NCBI GenBank assembly: GCA_020052415.1
Contig: JAGVPB010000008.1
Location: 1-64,000, forward strand
Direction of reading: 5' to 3'
DNA: 64,000 nt
Source of the DNA: Bacteroidales bacterium
GTDB taxonomy: Bacteria > Bacteroidota > Bacteroidia > Bacteroidales > JAADJA01
A program made the position numbers and the translations under genes. Each line of letters opens with the position of its first letter. Within the stretch, counting starts at the first letter, position 1. Shown here one piece after another: positions 1 to 9,723 of the stretch. The notes below the pieces were generated by a model. That model saw only the letters and a program-made list of their open reading frames with translations, was not told the origin of the DNA and ran no database searches.

Positions 1-1
1 A

Positions 2-1669
2 ACACCCTCAGCAATAAATTTTGAAGTCACTCCGACATTCAGCCTTGTTGTAAAAGTTCAGGATAACGGAACGGGAAGCCTTTCATCGCAGGCGACGATA
101 ACGGTAAATCTCACCAACGTCAATGAAAATCCGGTGATCGGTAATCAAACATTTTCAGTAGCTGAAAACTCAGCCGCAGGAACCAATGTTGGAACTGTTG
201 TTGCTTCCGATCCCGATGCAGGCCAGACCCTGACATATTCTATTCTCAGCGGAAACACAAACAATGCGTTTCTGATCAATGCCTCAACAGGTGCGTTGAC
301 AGTTGCAACACCCTCAGCGATAAATTTTGAAGTTACTCCGACATTTGGTCTTGTAGTCAAAGTACAGGATAATGGTTCTGGAAGCCTTTCATCTCAGGCG
401 ACGATAACAGTGAACCTCACGGATATAAATGAAAATCCGTTAATCAATAACCAGACTTTTTCGATTACAGAGAATTCTGCAGCCGGTACAACGGTGGGGA
501 CAGTTTTAGCAAGTGATCCCGATGCCGGCCAGACACTGACCTATTCAATCCTAAGTGGAAATATATGGAATGCTTTTCAGATCAATGCCTCTACCGGAGA
601 TTTGACAGTTGCTACACCTGCTGCGATTGATTTTGAGGTTCATCCTTTGTTTAGCCTTGTAGTCAAAGTACAGGATAACGGTTCTGGCAGTCTTTCGTCT
701 CAGGCTACAATGACGGTGAACCTTACGGATATGAATGAAAATCCTTTGATAAATAACCAATCTTTTTCGATTGATGAAAACTCATCTGTCGGATCTTTCG
801 TTGGTCTTGTGTTAGCAAGCGATCCTGATGCCGGTCAAATGATAACCTATTCCATATTGGAAGGAAATACTGATCTTGCATTTCAAATAAATCCGCTTAC
901 GGGTGTTCTTTTTGTACTTACACCTTCTGCAATTAATTTTGAAATGACACCCGGGTTCAGTCTGTTAATTGAGGTAACTGATAATGGACTGGGAAATCTT
1001 TCGAGCCAGGCTACAATTACAGTTTCCATTCTGGATGTTAATGAACCACCGGTAATAGCAACGCAATTTTTTAACCTGTCGTTGGATTGGACAGCAATAA
1101 TTAATGAAATTAACAATCCGTTTTATCAGGTTGGTTATGTGGCAGCATCTGATCCTGATGCTGGACAACTGCTGACTTATTCTCTCGATGCTGTAACCGG
1201 AAAGGATATTTGGTTTATTAATCCGGAGACCGGTGAGTTATCCTTAATTAATCCATACGATCTTTATTCAATGCCTTTATATCAATATGAAGTGATCGTA
1301 ACAGTGGAAGATAATGCAACCAATTCACTTTTATCATCAGCTTCGATTTTCATCCAGATTGAAATTCAGAACTGGGAATACATGATTGAGACAGGTGTTG
1401 ATGAAATTCCGGCTGAAAATATGACAATCGGTTTTCATCCGAACCCGGTAATAAATTATTTAACCGTTGATATTTCAAACCATAAAAGTGAATTGACTGA
1501 AATCAATATTATCAACCTTACAGGTGATAAACTCTATCATGCAAGAACCGAAAGAACTGAAGCCGTGTTCTCCGAGAAGATTTATCTCGGACATTTGAAA
1601 AAAGGAATCTATTTAATTGAAGTATTGAATGGTGGTAATCAAATCATAGAAAAGTTCATTAAATTATGA
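2..1669 (+). CDS. Cadherin-repeat surface protein with T9SS sorting domain (5' end outside window)
   Basis: The reading frame is open from the first bases of the window, so this is the C-terminal part of a larger secreted protein. It consists of cadherin-type repeats of about 104 residues, each with the calcium-binding signatures AENSAAG, ASDPDAGQ and a closing DINENP. The first repeats are nearly identical; the last ones have diverged. The final 80 or so residues begin with the FHPNPV motif and end in a short Lys/Leu tail, as in type A T9SS sorting domains, so the protein is probably moved across the outer membrane and anchored or released there. A role in adhesion is inferred from the repeat family. 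A terminator follows directly. An internal GTG at 134 is unlikely to be the start because homologous repeat sequence continues upstream of it. Confidence 0.9.
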   Translation, partial: TPSAINFEVTPTFSLVVKVQDNGTGSLSSQATITVNLTNVNENPVIGNQTFSVAENSAAGTNVGTVVASDPDAGQTLTYSILSGNTNNAFLINASTGALTVATPSAINFEVTPTFGLVVKVQDNGSGSLSSQATITVNLTDINENPLINNQTFSITENSAAGTTVGTVLASDPDAGQTLTYSILSGNIWNAFQINASTGDLTVATPAAIDFEVHPLFSLVVKVQDNGSGSLSSQATMTVNLTDMNENPLINNQSFSIDENSSVGSFVGLVLASDPDAGQMITYSILEGNTDLAFQINPLTGVLFVLTPSAINFEMTPGFSLLIEVTDNGLGNLSSQATITVSILDVNEPPVIATQFFNLSLDWTAIINEINNPFYQVGYVAASDPDAGQLLTYSLDAVTGKDIWFINPETGELSLINPYDLYSMPLYQYEVIVTVEDNATNSLLSSASIFIQIEIQNWEYMIETGVDEIPAENMTIGFHPNPVINYLTVDISNHKSELTEINIINLTGDKLYHARTERTEAVFSEKIYLGHLKKGIYLIEVLNGGNQIIEKFIKL

Positions 1670-1678
1670 AGTGGTAAT

Positions 1679-1711
1679 AAAAAATCCCGGACCAATATGC
1701 CGGGATTTTTT
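1679..1711. terminator. Bidirectional intrinsic terminator
   Basis: A perfect 12-bp stem runs from 1679-1690 to 1700-1711 around a 9-nt loop. The core is ATCCCGG/CCGGGAT, with A/T runs at the base on both sides. It lies between the convergent cadherin and fcl genes and can serve both. Confidence 0.85.
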
Positions 1712-1731
1712 GTTTGTTCATAGCTGAAAAA

Positions 1732-2832
1732 TCATCTGCAATAATTTTCATAAACCATTTTTATTCCCTCTTCAAGTTCTATCCTGTGGTGCCAGCCGAG
1801 CCGGTGCAGTTTACCAGGATCCGTCAATTTGCGTGGTGTTCCATCCGGTTTTGAAGGGTCAAATTTGATCTCACCCTTGAATCCGACAATGTCTTTTACA
1901 AGAAATGCAACATCTTTTATTGAAATTTCTTTACCCGATCCGATATTCACATGGGTATTCCTTATTTCATTGTTTTGTATATCGCTTACATTAATCAGAT
2001 CTTTAAAATCTATATTTTCCATCAGAAAAACGCAGGCATCGGCCATGTCTTCGGCCCACAGGAATTCACGCATCGGACTGCCTGTTCCCCATACATGCAA
2101 CTCTACTTTATAACTGCCATTTTCCCGGATACGTTTAATCCCGTGTTTTTCAAGAAACAACAGGATTTCGTTTTCATTTACAGCCTTATCAATTTTCGAG
2201 GGATATTTAGCAAGATCTTTACTGATCAATTCAAAATCATCGTTTTCAAGACATTTACAAAGATGGTTTTTCCTTATAAGTGCTGGTAAAACATGAGAAT
2301 TCTCAAGATTATAATTGTCGTTAAAGCCATAAAGATTGGTCGGCATTACGGAAATAAAGTTTGTTCCATACTGCAGGTTATATGATTCGCACATCTTCAT
2401 GCCTGAAATTTTTGCTACGGCATAAGGTTCATTAGTATATTCCAGAACATCGGTCAGCATCGCATCTTCCTTCATTGGCTGAGGAGCAAGTTTCGGGTAA
2501 ATACAGGTACTCCCCAGGAACAGAAGTTTTTTTACATTGTGTTTATAACAGGAATGAATAATGTTGCTCTGAATCATGATATTTTCATAAATAAACTGTG
2601 CTCTGTAGGTGTTGTTTGCATAAATGCCTCCAACTTTTGCAGCAGCCAGAAACACGTATTCAGGCTTTTCCTCTTCAAAGAATTTTTCTGTGTCCTTTTG
2701 ATCAATCAGGTTTAATTCGGGATAACCCTTAAAGATAAAGTTTCCGTAGCCTTTGCTTTTCAGGATTTTAACAATACTGCTTCCTACAAGGCCATCATAT
2801 CCTGCAACATATATTTTGCTGTCTTTATTCAT
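1732..2832 (-). CDS. fcl: GDP-L-fucose synthase
   Basis: This enzyme epimerises and reduces GDP-4-keto-6-deoxymannose to GDP-L-fucose with NADPH, supplying fucose for surface glycans and glycoproteins. The extended-SDR fold is clear: the dinucleotide-binding GYDGLVG at residues 11-17, Ser108 in GSTCIYP, and the catalytic Tyr137/Lys141 pair in PYAVAK. At 366 residues it is longer than the roughly 320 of the E. coli enzyme because of an insertion at about residues 195-245, before HVWGTGSPMREF. From memory, some Bacteroidetes homologues have a similar insertion. It lies 30 bp downstream of gmd on the same strand, so the two steps of the pathway are co-transcribed. Confidence 0.95.
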   Translation of the reverse strand: MNKDSKIYVAGYDGLVGSSIVKILKSKGYGNFIFKGYPELNLIDQKDTEKFFEEEKPEYVFLAAAKVGGIYANNTYRAQFIYENIMIQSNIIHSCYKHNVKKLLFLGSTCIYPKLAPQPMKEDAMLTDVLEYTNEPYAVAKISGMKMCESYNLQYGTNFISVMPTNLYGFNDNYNLENSHVLPALIRKNHLCKCLENDDFELISKDLAKYPSKIDKAVNENEILLFLEKHGIKRIRENGSYKVELHVWGTGSPMREFLWAEDMADACVFLMENIDFKDLINVSDIQNNEIRNTHVNIGSGKEISIKDVAFLVKDIVGFKGEIKFDPSKPDGTPRKLTDPGKLHRLGWHHRIELEEGIKMVYENYCR

Positions 2833-2862
2833 AAATCAAAAGTTAATAATTAATGATCTGAC

Positions 2863-3978
2863 TTATTCAAAGTAATTCATAATTCTGTAGCCCCCGTCCT
2901 GCAGGTATTTGTCACGCTTCACCTTAATCAGGTCTGAAGCAACCATTTCGCTTACCAATCCTTTGAGATCATATTTTGGGAACCAGCCGAGTTCTTTATT
3001 TGCTTTTGCAGGATTGCCTATCAACAATTCAACTTCTGTTGGCCGGAAGTACCGTTTATCAACACAAACGACTTCCTTACCTTTGGGAAGCCTGTAAAGG
3101 GGATTACTGCATGAGGTTATATAACCCTTTTCTTCGGCGCCGGTACCTTTGAATTCTACCTCGATACCACACTCTTTAAAAGCAAGCCTGACAAACTCCC
3201 GAACTTCAGTTGTAACGCCAGTTGCGATTACAAAATCATCGGGTTTATCATGCTGGAGAATCAGATGCATGGCCACAATATAATCCTTTGCATGGCCCCA
3301 GTCGCGTTTAGCTGAGAGATTCCCGAGGAATAACCTGTCCTGCAAACCCAGGGCAATTTTGGAAACAGCCATTGTGATCTTTCGGGTAACAAAGGTTTCA
3401 CCCCGAACCGGAGATTCATGATTGAACAGGATACCATTGCTTGCAAAAAGATTATAAGCTTCACGATAATTAACAGTGATCCAGTATGCATACAATTTAG
3501 CCACGGCATAAGGGCTGCGCGGATAAAAAGGCGTTTTCTCCGACTGCGGAACTTCCTGTACAAGGCCATACAGTTCGCTGGTAGAAGCCTGGTAAAACCT
3601 GGTCTTTTGCGATAATCCCAAAAACCTGATGGCCTCAAGCATACGAAGTGTGCCAATACCATCAGCATTGGCAGTGTATTCAGGTGTGTCGAAGCTTACC
3701 ATGACATGCGACATAGCCGCAAGATTATAAATTTCGTCAGGCTTGGTGTCACTGATAAGCCGGATCAGATTGGTAGAATCGGTCAGATCACTGTAATGAA
3801 GGTAGAAATTCTGGTTTTCAATATGCGGATCCTGGTATAAGTGATCAATGCGGTCGGTATTAAATAATGAAGCCCGCCTTTTCAATCCATGAACGATATA
3901 CCCTTTTTTTAAAAGATATTCAGCCAGATAGGCGCCATCCTGTCCTGTAATCCCTGAAATTAAAGCAACTTTCGACAT
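2863..3978 (-). CDS. gmd: GDP-mannose 4,6-dehydratase
   Basis: This enzyme converts GDP-D-mannose to GDP-4-keto-6-deoxy-D-mannose, the first committed step to GDP-fucose. It is an SDR enzyme of 371 residues, the usual length. GITGQDG at residues 9-15 binds NADP, Thr133-Ser134-Glu135 and Tyr157/Lys161 form the active site, and the [10 protein letters not shown] segment typical of the family is present. It is the first gene of a two-gene operon with fcl, and a promoter-like box lies about 40 bp upstream. Confidence 0.96.
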   Translation of the reverse strand: MSKVALISGITGQDGAYLAEYLLKKGYIVHGLKRRASLFNTDRIDHLYQDPHIENQNFYLHYSDLTDSTNLIRLISDTKPDEIYNLAAMSHVMVSFDTPEYTANADGIGTLRMLEAIRFLGLSQKTRFYQASTSELYGLVQEVPQSEKTPFYPRSPYAVAKLYAYWITVNYREAYNLFASNGILFNHESPVRGETFVTRKITMAVSKIALGLQDRLFLGNLSAKRDWGHAKDYIVAMHLILQHDKPDDFVIATGVTTEVREFVRLAFKECGIEVEFKGTGAEEKGYITSCSNPLYRLPKGKEVVCVDKRYFRPTEVELLIGNPAKANKELGWFPKYDLKGLVSEMVASDLIKVKRDKYLQDGGYRIMNYFE

Positions 3979-4016
3979 AGTTTGGTAATTTTTTTAAAAT
4001 TGAAAAAACGAATTGG

Positions 4017-4024
4017 CAAAAATA
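4017..4024 (-). promoter_or_regulatory. Possible -7 box for gmd-fcl
   Basis: Read on the minus strand this is TATTTTTG, a match to the Bacteroidetes TAnnTTTG -7 element, 39 bp before the gmd start. I see no good -33 element at the usual distance. Confidence 0.35.
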
Positions 4025-4084
4025 ATCAAAGCATTTGAACTTGAGAAAATTTGGTAAATCCATCAAAAGGGCCCAGGGACGCTT

Positions 4085-5512
4085 TCACTTTCCGATGCAA
4101 AACTTGGAGAATATATTTTCAAGAACCTCATTCGTTGTAATCTCCCCGGTAATTTCTCCTAAATGATGCAAGGCCTGACGGATATCAATGGCAATTAAAT
4201 CCGATGAAATGCTTTGGTTAAAGCCTGTCATGATATTTTCAAGCGACTCTTTTGTCTTTACCAAAGCCTCATAATGCCTAGCCGAAGAAACCATTGCATT
4301 ATCCGTCACTTTTTCAGTTTCAACATATTTTGAAAGACTGTCAACAATAAGGTTTATATTTTCCTTTCTTTTAGCAGAAACAAACAGACATTCCATTTCT
4401 ACCAGCGACTTGAAACCCCTTGGCGCTTCAACCAACAGGTCTGTTTTATTGGCGATCAGAATAATTTTTTTCCCTTTTAATAGCTCCTCCGGCAAATGGC
4501 TGAAGTGCTCCTTCATTTCATCCATAGCGGGCCCAATTTCGGTATATCCGGTAAGGCTGACATCAAATACAAACAATATGATCTTTGCCTGATCAATTTT
4601 TTCATAGGTTCTTTCAATCCCCATACTTTCAATAATGTCGCCCGAATCCCTGAGTCCGGCTGTATCAATAAACCGGAAAGAAATACCATTAATGACGATC
4701 GTATCTTCAATAGTATCGCGTGTTGTACCCGGAATCTCCGAGACGATCGCCCGTTCTTCATTCAGGATTGCATTTAACAGGGTTGATTTACCAACATTTG
4801 GTTGTCCTACTATGGCCACCGGAATTCCTTTTTTCAGGACATTGCCTATAGAAAAGGAATTTGCGAGTGCCGATATTTCAGAATACATGGTTGTAAGAAG
4901 CCTTTTAAAGTCCTCCCGGTTTGCAAATTCAACATCTTCCCCGCTGAAATCCAATTCAAGTTCGATGAGCGTTGTAAAATCAAGCAATTGCTTTCTAAGT
5001 TCTTTTATTCTGTTCGAGAACAATCCCCTCATCTGGTTAAGGGCAAGATCATGAGAAGTTTTGGAGTGAGAGGCGATCAGATCAGCAACGGCTTCAGCCT
5101 GAGATAAGTCAAACTTCCCGTTCAGAAAGGCACGCATGGTAAATTCCCCGGGCCGGGCCATACGAAGTCCGTTATCAATAAGAGCTTCCAATATTTTTTG
5201 TTCAATATATGCAGAACCATGACAGGAAATTTCCACAGAATCTTCTCCGGTGTAGGAATGCGGCTGTTTGAAAACACTCACCATAACTTCATCTAATATT
5301 TCCATTCCAATAACAAATTCACCCAAATGGATGGTATGGGAGTCAGCTGTTGATAACCGGATTTGTTTATTTCTTGGATTAAAAACTTTTTCACAAACGG
5401 AAAAAGAATTTTTGCCTGAAACCCTGATAATTCCAATCGCGCTTAGTCCCGGAGGTGTAGCCAGAGCGCAAATTGTATCATCAATAGCTGTTAAATTGTT
5501 TGACAGATTCAT
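4085..5512 (-). CDS. mnmE: tRNA modification GTPase MnmE
   Basis: MnmE works with MnmG to place the carboxymethylaminomethyl group on the wobble uridine (U34) of certain tRNAs. The 475-residue protein has the folate-binding N-terminal domain, a helical domain, and an inserted GTPase domain with G1 GQPNVGKST (about 236-244), DTAG (about 282) and NKTD (about 345). It ends in FCIGK, which holds the essential cysteine near the C-terminus. Length and motifs are complete. It is divergent from sucD, with facing promoter-like boxes in the 99-bp gap. Confidence 0.97.
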   Translation of the reverse strand: MNLSNNLTAIDDTICALATPPGLSAIGIIRVSGKNSFSVCEKVFNPRNKQIRLSTADSHTIHLGEFVIGMEILDEVMVSVFKQPHSYTGEDSVEISCHGSAYIEQKILEALIDNGLRMARPGEFTMRAFLNGKFDLSQAEAVADLIASHSKTSHDLALNQMRGLFSNRIKELRKQLLDFTTLIELELDFSGEDVEFANREDFKRLLTTMYSEISALANSFSIGNVLKKGIPVAIVGQPNVGKSTLLNAILNEERAIVSEIPGTTRDTIEDTIVINGISFRFIDTAGLRDSGDIIESMGIERTYEKIDQAKIILFVFDVSLTGYTEIGPAMDEMKEHFSHLPEELLKGKKIILIANKTDLLVEAPRGFKSLVEMECLFVSAKRKENINLIVDSLSKYVETEKVTDNAMVSSARHYEALVKTKESLENIMTGFNQSISSDLIAIDIRQALHHLGEITGEITTNEVLENIFSKFCIGK

Positions 5513-5538
5513 TTTCTTTTATTGTATCAATGACGGAA

Positions 5539-5586
5539 CAAAATTAGTGTTTTATATTATCGTAAATCCCAAAACCTGTATATTTG
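5539..5586. promoter_or_regulatory. Divergent promoter boxes for mnmE and sucD
   Basis: On the minus strand TAATTTTG (5546-5539) lies 27 bp before mnmE, with a possible TTTG at 5573-5570. On the plus strand TATATTTG (5579-5586) lies 25 bp before sucD. Both match the Bacteroidetes TAnnTTTG box. The -33 elements are weak. Confidence 0.45.
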
Positions 5587-5611
5587 CGACTTTTAAACGA
5601 AATCCTTATTC

Positions 5612-6496
5612 ATGAGTGTATTAGTTAACAAAGATTCAAAGGTTGTTGTTCAGGGTTATACTGGCAAAGAGGGTAGCTTTCATGCCAGCCAGATGATTGA
5701 ATACGGTACCAATGTAATTGGAGGAGTTACACCGGGCAAAGGTGGCCAAAGACATCTGGAAAGACCGGTTTTCAATACCGTAAAGGACGCTGTTGTAAAG
5801 GCAGGAGCGGATGTGTCAGTAATTTTTGTTCCTCCGGTTTTTTCTGCCGACGCCATCATGGAAGCGGCTGATGCCGGAATTAAGGTAATCATTTGCATTA
5901 CCGAAGGCATACCGGTTCAGGATATGGTAAAAGTGAAAGAATATCTGAAAGATAAACATTGCCGCCTTGTCGGACCAAACTGCCCCGGTGTGATCACTCC
6001 TGGTGAAGCTAAAGTCGGGATTATGCCCGGATTTATTCATCAGCCGGGGAAAATCGGTATCGTTTCCCGTTCGGGCACCCTTACCTACGAAGCTGTTGAC
6101 CAGCTTTCGAAACTTGGACTTGGACAATCAACTGCCATTGGAATTGGCGGTGATCCTATTATCGGTACAACCACAAAAGATGCTGTCGAGCTGTTTATGA
6201 ATGATCCCGATACCGAAGGAATTGTTATGATCGGTGAGATCGGAGGAAATATGGAAGCCGAAGCAGCCTATTATATAAAGGACCATGGGACAAAGCCTGT
6301 GGTGAGTTTTATAGCGGGAGCTACAGCGCCAAAAGGCCGGACTATGGGACATGCCGGCGCCATTATCGGTGGAAAAGGAGATACAGCTCAGGCCAAAAAG
6401 GAAATTTTAAAGGAATGCGGTGTTCATGTCGTTGAATCGCCGGCAGAAATAGGAAGTACAATGGCTCACGTACTTGGAAAATACTTATCCCGATAA
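5612..6496 (+). CDS. sucD: Succinyl-CoA ligase, alpha subunit
   Basis: With the beta subunit SucC, this subunit interconverts succinyl-CoA and succinate in the TCA cycle while making ATP or GTP. The 294-residue sequence has the N-terminal CoA-binding fold ([11 protein letters not shown]), the VGPNCPG loop and the phosphohistidine motif GHAGAIIGG, with the histidine at residue 247. It is full length. sucC is not adjacent, so the two subunits must be encoded at separate loci in this organism. Confidence 0.97.
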   Translation: MSVLVNKDSKVVVQGYTGKEGSFHASQMIEYGTNVIGGVTPGKGGQRHLERPVFNTVKDAVVKAGADVSVIFVPPVFSADAIMEAADAGIKVIICITEGIPVQDMVKVKEYLKDKHCRLVGPNCPGVITPGEAKVGIMPGFIHQPGKIGIVSRSGTLTYEAVDQLSKLGLGQSTAIGIGGDPIIGTTTKDAVELFMNDPDTEGIVMIGEIGGNMEAEAAYYIKDHGTKPVVSFIAGATAPKGRTMGHAGAIIGGKGDTAQAKKEILKECGVHVVESPAEIGSTMAHVLGKYLSR

Positions 6497-6557
6497 AAAA
6501 AATTAAAATAAGTACCTGGTATTCAGATAATGATTAACATTTAACAAAAAACAAAAA

Positions 6558-6611
6558 ATGTCAAAGGTTGCTGGGTTAAAATTGAGTCCATTCCGAAAAA
6601 TGACAAGATGA
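6558..6611 (+). other. Short open frame running into the palindromic element
   Basis: An ATG in an A-rich context, like other starts in this window, opens a 17-codon frame (MSKVAGLKLSP...) that ends about 30 nt inside the left arm of the palindrome. It could be the start of a gene interrupted by the element, or chance. I do not recognise the sequence. Confidence 0.15.
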
Positions 6612-6737
6612 AGAATGCCACCAAAACACAAAATCTCTAAATCCCACAAAAGTTTGAAAATCAAACTAAAGTTTTGGTGCAATTTTGTGTTTTAGAGCTT
6701 TTGTGGCATAATTTTTACTTTTCGGAGTGGACTCAAA
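6581..6737. repeat. 157-bp imperfect palindromic (MITE-like) element
   Basis: The outer arms 6581-6600 and 6718-6737 match at 17 of 20 positions as inverted repeats (core GAGTCCA.TCCGAAAA). The centre is a perfect 7-bp hairpin, AGTTTGA (6651-6657) and TCAAACT (6661-6667). Both hairpin and outer arms are centred on 6659. Segments between them, such as ACCAAAAC and ACACAAAAT, are also found inverted on the other side. It has no coding capacity. It fills the gap between sucD and the convergent CAP-domain gene. Confidence 0.75.
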
Positions 6738-6745
6738 GTTTTCAA

Positions 6746-7621
6746 TTAAAACGGCATTATCCATGCATCTTTATATTTGGCAGGCAGTTCCTTTTTTCCC
6801 TGGGCAGCCATTTCTTTTGATGGATAATCCGAAAGTGAAATCCGGTATTTGTTGTCCTTGGCAATAATCTTAACTTTGGTAAATCCTTCTTTATTATATT
6901 TTGCAACCATAGTCTTGGCTTCTTTAAGTGAATTCATGCTTCCGTAAATCAGGTAATACCTGCCGGTGTTCGACGAGACGACGATCTCTTCGTTGGCTGA
7001 AGGAGCCGGCCTTTGTTCAGCAATAATGACTGTTTCCTCGCCGCAAACTTTGGTTTCCTTTTCCACATCAGGCTCTTCGCCCAGCCAAAGAACCGCAAAA
7101 CCAGCTTCCACTCCAACACCCATCGCATTCCATGAACATTTTTCCCACTCTTTAAAATTGGTGAGCATGAAACGGGCCACCGCAGTTTCTTTCCATTGTT
7201 TAATTGCTTTTTCTGCTGAGGCCTCCCTGCTTTCCCAGAAAATAATTTCGTGAGCGATTCCGGGATAATTAGTAAGCTCCTTTGGTTTTGTCAAAACGCA
7301 ATATTTATCTTTATTTTCTTTCCTGAAGCAACATGCTTTCCATGCACCTTTATCAGACCAGCTGTGAAAACTGCAATTGGCCGTATCCGGTTTATTCATT
7401 ATCAAATCTTTTATGTGAACCTTGGCCACATAGCTGAGTGATTTGGACAATTGTATTACCGGGAGCTTTTGTGATTTGCGGTATTCGTTTACAAGATTGT
7501 AAAGCTTAAACTCTTCACTTGAGATGCAAAATTCAGGTGGAATTTCTTTTTGGGCAAAGGATACCTGGGATAAAAATAATATACTGATTAAAAAACTCGC
7601 AACAGGACTCAGGATTTTCAT
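6746..7621 (-). CDS. Secreted CAP-domain protein with C-terminal SPOR domain
   Basis: A signal peptide (hydrophobic residues 5-22, ending SFA) is followed by a CAP/SCP-PR1 domain at about 30-175, recognisable from EFKLYNLVNEYRKSQ and the later alpha-beta pattern. The C-terminal 70 residues or so read as a SPOR domain (YYLIYGSMNSLKEAK...), which in known proteins binds denuded peptidoglycan. A periplasmic or surface location near the cell wall is inferred; the biochemical activity of bacterial CAP proteins is largely unknown. It stands alone, convergent with sucD across the palindromic element. Confidence 0.75.
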   Translation of the reverse strand: MKILSPVASFLISILFLSQVSFAQKEIPPEFCISSEEFKLYNLVNEYRKSQKLPVIQLSKSLSYVAKVHIKDLIMNKPDTANCSFHSWSDKGAWKACCFRKENKDKYCVLTKPKELTNYPGIAHEIIFWESREASAEKAIKQWKETAVARFMLTNFKEWEKCSWNAMGVGVEAGFAVLWLGEEPDVEKETKVCGEETVIIAEQRPAPSANEEIVVSSNTGRYYLIYGSMNSLKEAKTMVAKYNKEGFTKVKIIAKDNKYRISLSDYPSKEMAAQGKKELPAKYKDAWIMPF

Positions 7622-7649
7622 TAATGATTCATCTTAAAAAATTCGTGAT

Positions 7650-7657
7650 CAAAATTA
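7650..7657 (-). promoter_or_regulatory. Possible -7 box for the CAP-SPOR gene
   Basis: Minus-strand TAATTTTG, 28 bp before the start codon, matches TAnnTTTG. No clear -33 element. Confidence 0.3.
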
Positions 7658-7732
7658 TTTATTTATTAAATCAGAACTACCGGCAATTATAATATTTTTC
7701 AGGGTTTCCGGAAAACTTAACCTTACTAATAA

Positions 7733-7762
7733 TTGAGAACAACCAAATGTTTTCTATATTTG
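7733..7762 (+). promoter_or_regulatory. Bacteroidetes-type promoter of the C1 peptidase gene
   Basis: TTG at 7733-7735 and TATATTTG at 7755-7762 are separated by 19 nt, the spacing expected for the -33/-7 elements of the Bacteroidetes primary sigma factor. The start codon follows 41 bp downstream. Confidence 0.55.
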
Positions 7763-7803
7763 TCTGATTTATATGCATTTTCAAATTTATAAAAACATCG
7801 GGC

Positions 7804-9447
7804 ATGAAAAAAATTACGATCGGTTTCTTATACGTCATTTTCGCTGTATTTGTTATGGCGCAGCCTCCTCAATCTTTCGATCTCAGGGATTATAACGGGA
7901 ATAATTATGTGACTTCGGTCAAAAGCCAGAGCGGAGGGACCTGCTGGACACATGGTACAATGGCTTCTATGGAAGGCAACCTGCTTATGACTGGAAACTG
8001 GGTTTCGGCGGGTGAAACCGGAGAGCCGAATTTAGCCGAATACCATCTCGATTGGTGGAACGGTTACAATCAATATTACAACCAGGATCTGAATCCGCCT
8101 TTTAATAACGGACAGGGGCTCGAAGTTCACATGGGTGGCGATTACCGCGTTTCAACGGCATATTTGTCGAGAGGTGACGGGGCAGTCCGCGATATTGACG
8201 GGCAGTCATACGAAAATCCTCCCGCATTTTTCGACACTAGCTATCATTTTTATTACCCTTTGGATGTAGAATGGTTCACCGCCGGTGAAAACCTGGAAAA
8301 TATTAATCTCATTAAAACAAAAGTCATCGAAAAAGGCGTAATGGCGACCTGTATGTATTATAACAGTTCTTTCATAAACAGCGAATTTGAACATTATCAG
8401 CCAGCGACTTCCAGCCAGGATCCGAATCATTCGGTGGCCATCATCGGATGGGACGATTTTCGTGAAGTTCAGGGAGCGCCGGGAAACGGTGCATGGCTTT
8501 GTAAGAACAGCTGGGGAGCAGGCTGGGGATACGGAGGCTTTTTCTGGATTTCATACTACGACAAGCATGCCTGTCAGAATCCTGAAATGGGCGCTGTTTC
8601 CTTTCAGAATGTGGTTCCTATGCCTTACGACACGGTATATTATTATGACTACCATGGATGGCGCGACACCCTGACCACAACCACCGAAGCTTTTAATGCT
8701 TTTACTACCTCTAAAGATGAATTGATAGAAGCAATCAGCTTTTTTGTGGCAGGTAACAATGTTATTTATACCATTAAAATCTTTGATGATTTTGACGGTT
8801 CGGGCCTGAATAACGAATTGACCAGCAAATCCGGGATCATCGGATACAGCGGCCTGCATACGATCAGCCTGCTGAATCCTGTTGGCATTCCGGAGGGCGA
8901 TGACTTTTATGTTTACCTAAGCCTTTCGCAGGGCGGCATTCCTTACGACAGGACATCCGACGTTCCGGTTCTTTTAGGGGCAGATTACAGGACAATTGTA
9001 CCTTCAGCGGCCAATCCCGGCGAGAGTTTTTACAATGACGGCAAGGGATGGCAGGATTTCTACTATTATGATGATCCTTCCGGTTTCCAGAATACCGGTA
9101 ATTTTTGCATCAAAGCTTTGGCAATAACAGATCCGGGAACCGGTTTAGATATTGGTGCTAACCATTTGATAAATACTCTGGGTAATAATTTCCCGAATCC
9201 GTTTGATTCCGAAACAACCATTTGCTTTTCGCTGTCCGAAAATGCTGATGTTGAAATCAACATCACCAATATCATGGGTCATAATATACAAACTTTTACC
9301 AGTAAAGGTCAGCAGGCCGGACAACATGAAGTTAAGTGGGATGGAAGACAAGCCGGTGGTGGAAATGCGCGGACCGGAATCTATTTTTATTCGCTGAAGG
9401 TTAATGACAAAATGATTGGTACAAAGCGGATGATGAAAGTGGATTAG
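7804..9447 (+). CDS. Secreted papain-family (C1) peptidase with T9SS sorting domain
   Basis: The 547-residue protein begins with a signal peptide (to about residue 19). A C1A peptidase domain follows: Cys47 in GGTCWTHG, His209 in [11 protein letters not shown] and Asn235 in [10 protein letters not shown] are all in place, so it should be active. There is no obvious propeptide before the SFDLRDY start of the mature domain. A beta-rich region (about 270-450) follows, and the last 90 residues form a FlgD-like T9SS type A domain beginning NNFPNPF and ending in a Lys/Arg-rich strand. It is probably an exported protease; its substrate is unknown. Confidence 0.9.
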   Translation: MKKITIGFLYVIFAVFVMAQPPQSFDLRDYNGNNYVTSVKSQSGGTCWTHGTMASMEGNLLMTGNWVSAGETGEPNLAEYHLDWWNGYNQYYNQDLNPPFNNGQGLEVHMGGDYRVSTAYLSRGDGAVRDIDGQSYENPPAFFDTSYHFYYPLDVEWFTAGENLENINLIKTKVIEKGVMATCMYYNSSFINSEFEHYQPATSSQDPNHSVAIIGWDDFREVQGAPGNGAWLCKNSWGAGWGYGGFFWISYYDKHACQNPEMGAVSFQNVVPMPYDTVYYYDYHGWRDTLTTTTEAFNAFTTSKDELIEAISFFVAGNNVIYTIKIFDDFDGSGLNNELTSKSGIIGYSGLHTISLLNPVGIPEGDDFYVYLSLSQGGIPYDRTSDVPVLLGADYRTIVPSAANPGESFYNDGKGWQDFYYYDDPSGFQNTGNFCIKALAITDPGTGLDIGANHLINTLGNNFPNPFDSETTICFSLSENADVEINITNIMGHNIQTFTSKGQQAGQHEVKWDGRQAGGGNARTGIYFYSLKVNDKMIGTKRMMKVD

Positions 9448-9723
9448 ATGATGGTTTCTGGTTGCTTGTTGTCCCGCAGAGCGGGATCTTCGCTTCGCTG
9501 CGACTGGTTACTGGTTGCTGGTCAATTCCTGGGGCTAATTGAAAATTACGTTGGGAGTAAATGATAGCTGAAAAGGAAAGTAAAAATACCAATTAATCAA
9601 AGTAAAAAGTAAAAAGTGAAAAACTCAAAGTTAAAAGTACGTACCAGTGTGAGCCGGCAGTTTTGTTGTTAACGTATTCTTTTAATTTAAACTTCTTTCT
9701 TTAACTTTTTATTTTTTCGTAAA
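9448..9723. other. Gene-free spacer with repeats
   Basis: No credible gene. It contains a perfect hairpin TCCCGC-AGA-GCGGGA (9472-9486), a degenerate GTTACTGGTTGCTGG-type stretch (9449-9520), an A-rich AAGTAAAA run near 9600, and copy 1 of a 57-nt repeat (9652-9708). Confidence 0.6.
9652..9708 (+). repeat. 57-nt dispersed repeat, copy 1
   Basis: It begins AGCCGGCAGTTTTGTT and ends ACTTCTTTCTTTAACTTT, and is identical at 51 of 57 positions to the same-strand copy at 12111-12167. Similarity continues weakly some 20 nt upstream (TTAAAAGT). The two copies bracket the BACON lipoprotein and barrel-protein genes. Confidence 0.8.

Noticed and set aside
134-1669. GTG at 134 as the start of the cadherin gene
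   Set aside because: The upstream DNA continues the same repeat in frame to the window edge, so the gene begins outside.
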